Below, one piece after another: positions 1-5,528 of a stretch of DNA of 6,764 nt. The stretch covers positions 1-6,764 of the forward strand of contig CAYWJF010000074.1 in the NCBI GenBank assembly GCA_964458545.1. The letters run 5' to 3'. Each line of letters starts with the position of its first letter. Positions within the stretch are counted from its first letter, which is position 1. A program made the translations under genes and the position numbers. A model generated the notes under the pieces. That model was not told where the DNA came from. It searched no databases and saw only the letters and a program-made list of their open reading frames with translations. The DNA comes from JAYFNU01 sp964458545. GTDB lineage: Bacteria > Bacillota > Clostridia > Oscillospirales > Ruminococcaceae.

Positions 1-140
1 CGCCTAACTGATATTTTCCGCTTTGCGGCTTTCGTCAGCAGCGACTATAGTCACGGACGTTGTCGCGCCTTCCGACTACAACGTCCGCCTCGTCTGGGGC
101 TTTTGCCGAAAAACAGTAAGAGAGGGCGTTTGTAACAAAG
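1..140. other. Upstream non-coding stretch, no supported gene
   Basis: No convincing gene lies left of the response regulator promoter. Frame 1 is open from the left edge to a TAA at 133-135, but the arginine/proline-rich product resembles no family I know and no start is visible. The stretch contains a perfect 10-base palindrome (GACTATAGTC, 43-52) and a 10-bp inverted repeat. It could be the tail of a gene beginning outside the window or an intergenic repeat. Confidence 0.4.
54..87. repeat. Perfect 10-bp inverted repeat
   Basis: CGGACGTTGT at 54-63 is the exact reverse complement of ACAACGTCCG at 78-87, with a 14-base loop. No T-run follows on either strand, so it is not a standard intrinsic terminator. 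It may be an operator, an RNA hairpin or part of a dispersed intergenic repeat. Confidence 0.6.
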
Positions 141-169
141 TTGTAATTTGTAAAATACTGTTGTATAAT
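141..169 (+). promoter_or_regulatory. SigA-type promoter of the response regulator gene
   Basis: A -35 box TTGTAA (141-146) and a perfect -10 box TATAAT (164-169) are separated by 17 bases. The expected transcription start is about 176, giving a leader of roughly 58 bases to the ATG at 234. An upstream in-frame ATG at 168 lies inside the -10 box and therefore cannot be the translation start. Confidence 0.75.
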
Positions 170-233
170 GATTAATACCAAACAGTTATATATTTCCTCA
201 AAAAATTGGCGAAAGCAAAAAGAGAGGGAGCTT

Positions 234-1439
234 ATGCTTGCTGACAAAATACTTGTAGTGGACGATAACCGAATAAACAGGGCGGTGCTCGGCAAAATTC
301 TCGGAAAAGCCTACACGGTGGTGGAGGCTGAGAACGGCAAGGTCGCGCTCGACATACTGTTTTCGGACGACGCTATCTGCGCGGTGCTGCTGGATATCAA
401 AATGCCCGTAATGGACGGCTACGATTTTCTTCGTTACATAAGGGTAATTCCTTCTTTTGCCGATTTGCCTATCTTCGCCGTTACCGACGGCGAGGAGGAG
501 AGCAACGAGGATTTGGCGGTTCGCCTCGGCGCGAACGCGTATTTCGAGAAGCTTTATAACCCCGAAACGATTTTGACAAAGCTCGGCGCGGCGGTGCGCG
601 CTTTTAAAGCGTCGCAGGATACCCGCACAGACAGTCTCACCCGCTTTTGGGACAGAAAAACGATACGCGGCAAGATAGACGCATATATCTCCTATATCGC
701 GGGTAAGGAAACTCGCGCCGCGCTCGGAATTATATGTATAGAAAACTTAGCCATGGACGGCGAGGGCTTTGAGAAAAGCTCTGACGCGCTCGTCACCTTC
801 GCGCAGATACTTCAAAAGAACTTCCCGCGCCGCGCAACTATCGGGCGGCTTAATATAAACGAATTTGTCGTGCTCTTCCGCGGGCTTATAAAAAGCTCCG
901 AGCTTGAGGAGATTATTAAGCAGGTAATGACCGAGTTCGGCGAGGCGTTCGGCGAGGAAAGCTCCGCGCCGACAATAGCGGCGGGTCTTACCGTCTTTGA
1001 CGGAAGCGGCGCGCTTTCAAGCACCATCTTCCAAGAGACAGACTTTGCGCTTAAAAAGGCGCGCAACTATGGAAGAAACCAGTACGCCTTCTTTGAGCCC
1101 GACCACGATATTATCGTCGTTTCCACCGAGGCCAAGGCGGCGCGTCTGCTCGACGAAATCGGCGCTTTCGTATATGTCTGCGACGTTAAAACGAACGAAA
1201 AGCTGTTTGCTAACTCCCGCGCGCTGTCTCTTTGCGAGGGAACGCTGCCTTGTTCAAAATGCTTATGTAGCATTCTTGGGCTTGACGAGCAGTATGGGCT
1301 TTGCTCCAAAACGCCGCTTAGCAAGCACAAGTTCGAGATAAACACCATTAAAACAAAGGACAAGCTCTACAACTGCCGTATGAAGCTTATCGAGTGGTAC
1401 GGCAAGCTTGCGCGGCTTATGATAATTACGGAAGAGTAG
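234..1439 (+). CDS. Response regulator: receiver, degenerate GGDEF, Cys-rich PAS-like domain
   Basis: This 401-residue cytoplasmic signalling protein begins with a complete receiver domain (about 4-125): acidic pair D10/D11, phosphoacceptor D54 in LLDIKMP, T84 and K106. A GGDEF-fold domain follows (about 130-288), seen in TDSLTRFWDR near 132 and ARNYGRNQYAFF near 276. Its signature site reads NINEF (207-211) instead of GGDEF, so diguanylate cyclase activity is unlikely and a binding or scaffold role is inferred. The C-terminus (about 305-401) looks like the PAS-type domain often appended to Clostridial GGDEF proteins, with C334, C340, C343, C345 and C357 and a closing IEWYGKLARL. The start at 234 is chosen because a purine-rich GAGAGGGAG site precedes it and the earlier ATG overlaps the promoter. 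It is a single-gene unit. No histidine kinase is visible nearby, so its partner is unknown. Confidence 0.88.
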   Translation: MLADKILVVDDNRINRAVLGKILGKAYTVVEAENGKVALDILFSDDAICAVLLDIKMPVMDGYDFLRYIRVIPSFADLPIFAVTDGEEESNEDLAVRLGANAYFEKLYNPETILTKLGAAVRAFKASQDTRTDSLTRFWDRKTIRGKIDAYISYIAGKETRAALGIICIENLAMDGEGFEKSSDALVTFAQILQKNFPRRATIGRLNINEFVVLFRGLIKSSELEEIIKQVMTEFGEAFGEESSAPTIAAGLTVFDGSGALSSTIFQETDFALKKARNYGRNQYAFFEPDHDIIVVSTEAKAARLLDEIGAFVYVCDVKTNEKLFANSRALSLCEGTLPCSKCLCSILGLDEQYGLCSKTPLSKHKFEINTIKTKDKLYNCRMKLIEWYGKLARLMIITEE

Positions 1440-1473
1440 TTAATGGTAAGTAAACAGTTAAATAAGATATAAC

Positions 1474-1499
1474 AAAAGCCGCCCTCGGGCGGCTTTTTT
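1474..1499 (+). terminator. Bidirectional intrinsic terminator between convergent genes
   Basis: AAAAGCCGCC (1474-1483) pairs with GGCGGCTTTT (1488-1497) around a CTCG loop, followed by a six-T run on the plus strand. The A-run on the left gives a shorter T-run on the minus strand. It ends the regulator transcript and can also end the convergent minus-strand gene whose stop is at 1509. Confidence 0.92.
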
Positions 1500-1508
1500 G
1501 CGTTATTC

Positions 1509-2276
1509 TTACGCGGTTATTTCATAGCTGTTTAGCCGTCCGCTCTTGCCGACGCGTTCTACCGCGCCGCGCTTTACAAGCACCGTCAGCATAAGCTGAG
1601 CGGTCTTAAGCGGAATTTTTCCCTCGGCGGAAAGGTCGCGCGAGGTAAAGGGGCGGGGAAGGGTGGGGGGAAGAAGCGCGGCGTAATCTGACGCGCTCGC
1701 GAGCATAACCGACGAGGAAAGTCCAGCGGGAAGCCGCTCGAAACGGGTAGAGCCCTTCTTCTTATCGGCGCTCCAGCCGTTAAGGTAGCGGTACTCGTCC
1801 ATGTTAATAAACAGAAGCAGTATTCTAAGCGACGGGTGCGCTATAAGCTTATCGAGCTTATAAAGCTCACGAAAGGCGTCGAAGCAACGACCGCGTTTTG
1901 GGCTCTTTCGCGGCTCGCTCAGCTCGCCCGTGTCGGCGTTTATCCAGATAAGCCGCTTTTCGGCGGGTATAGGGTACACCACCGTGACCGTCTGCGTCTC
2001 AAGGAAGCTTTCGAGCTTACCTCTCAGCTTATTAAAAGCGCGGGTCTGAACCTCGAAGATACCCTCGTCGTTTTTTACGTCCGCGACGTTTCGCCCAACC
2101 TTTACCTCGTGGTACGCTTCGTCGGGCTCAAGAAACCGCTTTACTACGGCGTGAAGCGTCTTTTCTGACAGCGTGCCTATCCCGTCACGCGCGCGCTCCT
2201 TGCCGAGCAGCTCCTCGCACGCCGCGAAAAAAAGCTCCTTGTTTGCATATCTGTTGTAAGCTGTTTTAGTTTCCAT
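1509..2276 (-). CDS. Uncharacterised protein: PD-(D/E)XK-like core plus C-terminal winged helix
   Basis: I do not recognise a named family for this 255-residue soluble protein. Residues 57-79 carry E57, then VADV (D66), then FEVQTR (E75, Q77). This spacing resembles the PD-(D/E)XK nuclease fold, and the ADV...EVQ pattern recalls CoiA-type proteins where Q replaces the usual lysine. A middle segment (about 95-165) alternates hydrophobic strands and helices. The C-terminus (about 208-253: PFTSRDLSAEGKIPLKTAQ..., then VKRGAVERVG) reads as a winged helix-turn-helix. A DNA-binding or DNA-acting role is inferred, not shown. It starts 47 bases after the MFS gene stop and may be co-transcribed with it. 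The ATG at 2276 is preferred over a GTG at 2309, which has no ribosome binding site and overlaps a promoter-like -35. Neither start has a Shine-Dalgarno sequence. Confidence 0.75.
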   Translation of the reverse strand: METKTAYNRYANKELFFAACEELLGKERARDGIGTLSEKTLHAVVKRFLEPDEAYHEVKVGRNVADVKNDEGIFEVQTRAFNKLRGKLESFLETQTVTVVYPIPAEKRLIWINADTGELSEPRKSPKRGRCFDAFRELYKLDKLIAHPSLRILLLFINMDEYRYLNGWSADKKKGSTRFERLPAGLSSSVMLASASDYAALLPPTLPRPFTSRDLSAEGKIPLKTAQLMLTVLVKRGAVERVGKSGRLNSYEITA

Positions 2277-2282
2277 AAAGAA

Positions 2283-2311
2283 AGTATACAATACCGGCGT
2301 GGCGCGCACAA
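2283..2311 (-). promoter_or_regulatory. Possible promoter giving a leaderless transcript
   Basis: On the minus strand TTGTGC (2306-2311) and TATACT (2283-2288) are 17 bases apart. The expected transcription start falls about six to seven bases past the -10 box, at or next to the A of the ATG at 2276. With no Shine-Dalgarno sequence, this suggests a leaderless mRNA for the nuclease-like gene. Confidence 0.45.
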
Positions 2312-2323
2312 GGGCGAAAAAGC

Positions 2324-3529
2324 TTACTCCTCCTCGGCTTGCGGCGCGGCTTCCTTAGCCGAACCGTGCTGATAAAAGCTTTTGTTAAGGACTATCGCCG
2401 CCGACATAATCAGTAGCGCGACGCCCGACAGAACCATCAGCAGCCGCATAGAGACAACATCCGCGAGCGGCCCGAAAACCACCATGCCGAGCGGAAGAAA
2501 ACCCGAATACATCGCGCCGAAAAGCCCAAACATTCGTCCTTGCATTTCGGGCGCGGCGTTCTCCTGAAGAAGGGTAGTTGAGGCGGTCTGTACCATTGTA
2601 AGCGCGACGCCGTAAATAGCCATAAGAATTAAGTATACGATAAAGCTGTCCACAACGCCCATCACAACGGCAAGCGCGCCGAACGCCACCATGCCGACAA
2701 CAAGCGTTTTCACTCTGTTTTTAAAGCCGCCCCACGCGCCTATCAGCAGCCCGCCGAGGGTCATTCCGATAAAGCCCACCACCTCGACGGCGGTAAGGTA
2801 CCAGTAGGTCTCGCCGTAGTATCTGCTGACGAAGAGGGTTGCGAGGAAACCAGCGGGAACACAGAGAAAGATAAATATACCAAACATAAGCAGGAGCGGT
2901 CCGACAAAGCTCTCTTTAGCGGCGTACTTAAAGCCCGCCTTCATTTCGCCGAGCATGGACGGCGCGTCCTCAGTCTTTGTAAAGGGGATAGCGACAGCTG
3001 CGAGAACGGCTATTCCAACCACCGCGGTGGCAATGTCAATCATCAGCGTTTCGCGAAGCGTACCAAAGGAAAGCACCGCGCCCGCCGCCGCGGGCGCCGC
3101 GAACTGCACAAGCGATTGGATAGTGGCGTTAACGCCATTAAACTTCATTAAGCCTTCCTCGGGAACAAGAAGCGGAATCGCTGAATTTACGGCAGGGGTT
3201 TGAACACCTGCGCCGAGCGAGCGAATAACGGAGATAGCTATAAGCGCCGTAAGCAGCGGCGTGCCCTCGCCTATATACGGCATAAGCAGCGCGAGCGCAA
3301 GTGTGGAAACGGCTATTACCGCGTCGGCAAGAATAATCAGCCGCTTGCGGGGATATCTGTCCGCCCACACGCCCGAGAAGAAGGAGATAATGAACTGCGG
3401 AAGATACGCCGCTACGGTCAGCGCCGATACCCACACGCCCGAAGAGGTTTCGAGGGTAACAAACCAGATAATAGCGAACTGAACCACCGAGGAGCCGAAG
3501 AGGGTAATGCCTTGGCTTGCGAGAAATAG
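2324..3529 (-). CDS. MFS drug/macrolide-type exporter, 5' end lost in assembly gap
   Basis: This is an integral membrane transporter of the major facilitator superfamily, of the MefA/MFS_3-like exporter group; the substrate cannot be read from sequence. About 402 residues are visible. The frame runs unbroken into the N gap: upstream of a GTG at 3487 it still reads LFLASQGITLFGSS, the usual first membrane helix, so that GTG is internal. Motif A between helices 2 and 3 is seen as GVWADRYPRKR, and about eleven to twelve hydrophobic helices follow. A second-half motif-A-like stretch occurs around GGLLIGAWGGFKNR. The C-terminus is a short charged cytosolic tail ending in EEE. The likely true N-terminus lies across the gap at 3630-3650. 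It may form an operon with the nuclease-like gene 47 bases downstream. Confidence 0.88.
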   Translation of the reverse strand, partial: LFLASQGITLFGSSVVQFAIIWFVTLETSSGVWVSALTVAAYLPQFIISFFSGVWADRYPRKRLIILADAVIAVSTLALALLMPYIGEGTPLLTALIAISVIRSLGAGVQTPAVNSAIPLLVPEEGLMKFNGVNATIQSLVQFAAPAAAGAVLSFGTLRETLMIDIATAVVGIAVLAAVAIPFTKTEDAPSMLGEMKAGFKYAAKESFVGPLLLMFGIFIFLCVPAGFLATLFVSRYYGETYWYLTAVEVVGFIGMTLGGLLIGAWGGFKNRVKTLVVGMVAFGALAVVMGVVDSFIVYLILMAIYGVALTMVQTASTTLLQENAAPEMQGRMFGLFGAMYSGFLPLGMVVFGPLADVVSMRLLMVLSGVALLIMSAAIVLNKSFYQHGSAKEAAPQAEEE

Positions 3530-3629
3530 NNNNNNNNNNNNNNNNNNNNNNNNNNNNNNNNNNNNNNNNNNNNNNNNNNNNNNNNNNNNNNNNNNNNNNN
3601 NNNNNNNNNNNNNNNNNNNNNNNNNNNNN
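3530..3629. other. Assembly gap of 100 Ns
   Basis: Exactly 100 undetermined bases, the conventional size for a gap of unknown length. If the fragments on both sides belong to one MFS gene, the missing sequence is probably only a few codons, because the family usually has about 10-20 residues before the first helix. The reading frame across it is meaningless. Confidence 0.95.
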
Positions 3630-3650
3630 GAAGGTCTGCTTTATATTCAC
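3630..3650 (-). CDS. Possible N-terminal fragment of the MFS exporter
   Basis: GTG at 3650 opens MNIKQTF and runs into the gap. Short lysine-rich N-termini of this kind precede helix 1 in MFS exporters, so it plausibly joins the gene at 2324-3529. The ribosome binding site is weak (TTAAG), and the start could instead lie inside the gap. It begins ten bases past the CCA of the tRNA fragment. Confidence 0.45.
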
Positions 3651-3660
3651 CTTAACGGCG

Positions 3661-3703
3661 TGGTCCGAGTGACAGGGTTCGAACCTGTTATCGAACTCTA
3701 AAA
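3661..3703 (-). other. attachment-site core: 3' fragment of a tRNA gene
   Basis: Read on the minus strand, this is a tRNA T-arm, ACAGG / TTCGAAC / CCTGT (3672-3688), then a seven-base acceptor strand CACTCGG (3665-3671), discriminator A and CCA (3661-3663). The matching 5' acceptor strand CCGAGTG and a D-arm are absent upstream; integrase coding sequence takes their place. This is the footprint of an integrase that targets a tRNA 3' half: the intact tRNA should be rebuilt at the other end of the element, beyond the window. The bases to about 3703 may be variable region and anticodon stem. The isotype is not determined. Confidence 0.75.
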
Positions 3704-3710
3704 AGTGCGA

Positions 3711-4817
3711 TTATACCGTGGTATTTTGAGTGTCGTGTTGCAAATCGTGTTGCAAGCCGTCTGAATCAGTAGCATCTGAAGGTGTTTCGGGCTTGTCAAA
3801 ATAATTAGTTACGTCGTTCCTTACGCTCTTTTGTTTTTCGTTAAAGGTATGCTGGTAAACCCGCGTAAGCATATATTCAGTCTTGTGACCGGTAAGCTCC
3901 ATCGCGTACTTATTCGGAATGTTGAGAGACAGAAGAACCGAAGCAAAGTAGTGGCGGAGCTGGTGGAAGTGGTACTTAGGAATTCCGCTTGCTACGCAGT
4001 GCGCGGGAAAGCGACCGGTCATGCACTCGGGGCGATAAGGATAGATAGCGGAAGACTTGTCCTCGGGCGCTCTGTCTTTAAGAACGGTCATAAGCACTGC
4101 GGGTGCTCCGACTATCCTATCACTGCTGTAAGTCTTCGTTCCCTTAAGCACCCACTGCTTATTGTCGTTAAGGACGATGGCGCGCTGAACGTGAATTGTG
4201 TTTGCTTCAAAATCTACGTCGCTCCACTTAAGACCCGCTATCTCGCTGCGCCTTAAGCCGCAATAAGCGCCGAGCATTACAGCGAGTTCCATAACAGGGT
4301 TATTTACCTTCAAGTATTTTAAAAGCTTTTTTATTTCGTCGTCTGTTGGTACCGACATTTCTGTCGGTGCCTTCTGCGGCAAGTTTGTTCTCAAAACGAG
4401 CGAAGGCCGAAACGTGGAAGCGGTAGCTGAAAGAAGGGCGTGCGAGTTGTGGACCACCTTCCACTTGTATTTCGCGGCAAGTTCATTTACCCAAACTTGA
4501 ACGTCTTCCTGCGTTATCTTCTTCAACACCAAATCCTTGATAGAAGAAAAGTATAACTTTCGCTCAAGCTTGTACTCTCTTATAGTAGTGGGAGACAGAA
4601 CGGCAGTTCTGTTTTCGATATATTTATCAATGGCAGCTCCGACCGTAAGGCTGCTCTTGCTTAGTTCACCTTTATGGTTAAGCTTATAGTCGAGAGCCAT
4701 AAAGTCGGCTTCGTCTTCGGTATCGGCTATAAACGTCTCGTACAGACGCTTCTTGTTACTATCGTAACCAATGAATATCTGGGAGCGGAATTTACCGCTC
4801 GGTAGCTTAGTAGCCAT
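3711..4817 (-). CDS. Tyrosine recombinase / site-specific integrase
   Basis: This 368-residue enzyme carries out integration and excision of the element. The N-terminal arm-binding-like domain (about 1-48; LPSGKFRSQIFIG) is followed by a SAM-like core-binding domain (about 56-145) and the catalytic domain (about 155-340). Catalytic residues are visible: R189 in CGLRRSEI, K228 in GTKTYSSDR, H285 and R288 in HQLRH, H311 in LTGH, and the nucleophile Y321 in RVYQH. The start at 4817 is preceded by AAAGGAGT with a six-base spacer; a longer in-frame opening at 4868 lacks such a site. The tail (about 354-368) contains a short tandem repeat, LQHD twice. The gene ends beside the tRNA fragment, typical of tRNA-targeting elements. 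All active-site residues are present, so it is predicted functional. Confidence 0.96.
   Translation of the reverse strand: MATKLPSGKFRSQIFIGYDSNKKRLYETFIADTEDEADFMALDYKLNHKGELSKSSLTVGAAIDKYIENRTAVLSPTTIREYKLERKLYFSSIKDLVLKKITQEDVQVWVNELAAKYKWKVVHNSHALLSATASTFRPSLVLRTNLPQKAPTEMSVPTDDEIKKLLKYLKVNNPVMELAVMLGAYCGLRRSEIAGLKWSDVDFEANTIHVQRAIVLNDNKQWVLKGTKTYSSDRIVGAPAVLMTVLKDRAPEDKSSAIYPYRPECMTGRFPAHCVASGIPKYHFHQLRHYFASVLLSLNIPNKYAMELTGHKTEYMLTRVYQHTFNEKQKSVRNDVTNYFDKPETPSDATDSDGLQHDLQHDTQNTTV
3733..3755. repeat. Tandem direct repeat at the 3' end of the integrase gene
   Basis: TCGTGTTGCAA occurs twice (3733-3743 and 3745-3755) with a 12-base period. On the coding strand it encodes the LQHD LQHD tail of the integrase. 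It lies 45-90 bases from the attachment core, a position where arm-type integrase binding sites are often found. Confidence 0.7.
4348..4371. repeat. Strong hairpin inside the integrase gene
   Basis: Ten bases at 4348-4357 pair with 4362-4371 (one wobble) around a TTTC loop; the core is ACCGACA / TGTCGGT. It falls in the linker between the core-binding and catalytic domains and encodes the near-repeat PTEMSVPT. No T-run follows, so it is not a terminator. It may be chance or an RNA structure. Confidence 0.5.
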
Positions 4818-4842
4818 AACACACTCCTTTTCTTTACAAGGC

Positions 4843-4893
4843 CGTCGCGGAGTGGTAGAATAAAACACGGTTAGTGTTGCGCCACGCGCGACG
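4843..4893. other. Nested stem structure in the integrase leader
   Basis: The 142-base stretch between the integrase start and the upstream membrane gene (4818-4959) has no ORF but holds nested dyads. CGTCGCG (4843-4849) pairs with CGCGACG (4887-4893), GTGG (4852-4855) with CCAC (4882-4885), and AACAC (4864-4868) with GTGTT (4874-4878). Either strand could fold this way. It could be a structured integrase mRNA leader, or the body of a small plus-strand RNA ending at the hairpin that follows. Confidence 0.5.
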
Positions 4894-4904
4894 AGACCCT
4901 CAGT

Positions 4905-4938
4905 AAGCTACTCGCTGTTACCGCAGCGGGTAGCTTTT
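4905..4938 (+). terminator. Plus-strand intrinsic terminator with no plus-strand gene before it
   Basis: AAGCTACTCGCTG (4905-4917) pairs with CAGCGGGTAGCTT (4924-4936), 13 bp with one wobble, around TTACCG. A short T-run follows on the plus strand only (CTTTTATTTAT). On the minus strand no T-run follows, so it is not a proper terminator for the minus-strand operon. It may block plus-strand read-through or end a small antisense RNA. Confidence 0.6.
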
Positions 4939-4959
4939 ATTTATAGCGAATACAGTTAA

Positions 4960-5481
4960 CTACCAACAGTAACGCAAGCCGAAAAACAAACCTGTAGCCA
5001 CAAGAATTAGCAACACCTTCCAATACCAACGCTCTACGCTGAACTTAAGTAGCGTAACGGCAAGACCGCCGAGTAATAGCGAAAATACACCTGCGAATAG
5101 GGTATACATCATAGAAGCAAATATCATAAGCAGTGGTTTACTACCATCGACAACAAACGGATTTTCAAGCAAGAAAAACAGCATTAAAGCACTGGAAATG
5201 AACGGAATATAAAATGCCATATCTTTAAGAGTGCTATATTCTCTTTTACTGGAAAGTTCAACATTCGCCTCTTTAAGGCGGGTACTTACTATGTCGTATT
5301 GCTTTTTAAGTTCTTGGTGTTCATTTAATAAATGACTGAAAACTGCAGCAGGAACGACAGATGCGTTATTGTTCTGAGTAGGAGCTGATACTTCATTAGT
5401 GACCGCTGGCGCGTCGGCATCCGACGGCCATTCCTCTGGATAAGAATTCTGGTCGAACATACCTAACTTCTCGTTATCCAT
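4960..5481 (-). CDS. Unrecognised membrane protein: polar N-terminus, coiled coil, three helices
   Basis: I do not recognise a family for this 173-residue protein. Residues 1-45 are acidic and Asn/Ala/Pro-rich, probably disordered and cytosolic. Residues 48-80 (HLLNEHQELKKQYDIVS...) look like a short coiled coil. Three hydrophobic segments follow at about 89-107, 116-144 and 152-169, the protein ending at YCW. No signal peptide or enzyme motif is seen. A GGAGGG ribosome binding site lies five bases before the ATG. It starts 47 bases after the smaller membrane gene, on the same strand and downstream of the repressor, so it is probably expressed in the quiescent state. The place between repressor and integrase is where temperate elements often carry superinfection-exclusion or other host-modifying genes; that role is inferred from position only. 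Confidence 0.8.
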   Translation of the reverse strand: MDNEKLGMFDQNSYPEEWPSDADAPAVTNEVSAPTQNNNASVVPAAVFSHLLNEHQELKKQYDIVSTRLKEANVELSSKREYSTLKDMAFYIPFISSALMLFFLLENPFVVDGSKPLLMIFASMMYTLFAGVFSLLLGGLAVTLLKFSVERWYWKVLLILVATGLFFGLRYCW

Positions 5482-5528
5482 ATACCCTCCGTTTCATACA
5501 TTATCCTTTCAATGAAAACAAAGCCGAT

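Noticed and set aside
1..135. Open frame from the left edge encoding an Arg/Pro-rich peptide
   Set aside because: No start codon, ribosome binding site or recognised motif. It is short and overlaps palindromes, so it is better treated as non-coding until the flank is known.
168..233. Longer N-terminus for the response regulator beginning at ATG 168
   Set aside because: That ATG overlaps the TATAAT -10 box, and the receiver domain begins normally at the ATG at 234, which has a ribosome binding site.
35..295. 86-residue minus-strand open frame
   Set aside because: It overlaps the regulator promoter and start antisense, has a low-complexity Ser/Leu-rich product and no ribosome binding site.
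3200..3529. Plus-strand open frames opposite the MFS gene
   Set aside because: They are antisense shadows of a well-supported transporter gene and show no recognisable domain.
3733..3755. CRISPR-like array from the TCGTGTTGCAA copies
   Set aside because: Only two 11-base copies one base apart, within a coding sequence. There are no spacers and no cas genes.
3831..4256. 141-residue plus-strand open frame opposite the integrase
   Set aside because: It overlaps the catalytic domain of a clear integrase antisense and has no family signal.
4783..4800. GAGCGG / CCGCTC hairpin in the first codons of the integrase
   Set aside because: A short 6-bp stem in coding sequence with no T-run, plausibly chance.
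4841..4900. tRNA gene suggested by GGAGTGGTAGA resembling a D-arm
   Set aside because: No T-arm, anticodon arm or acceptor pairing could be fitted. The nested stems do not form a cloverleaf.
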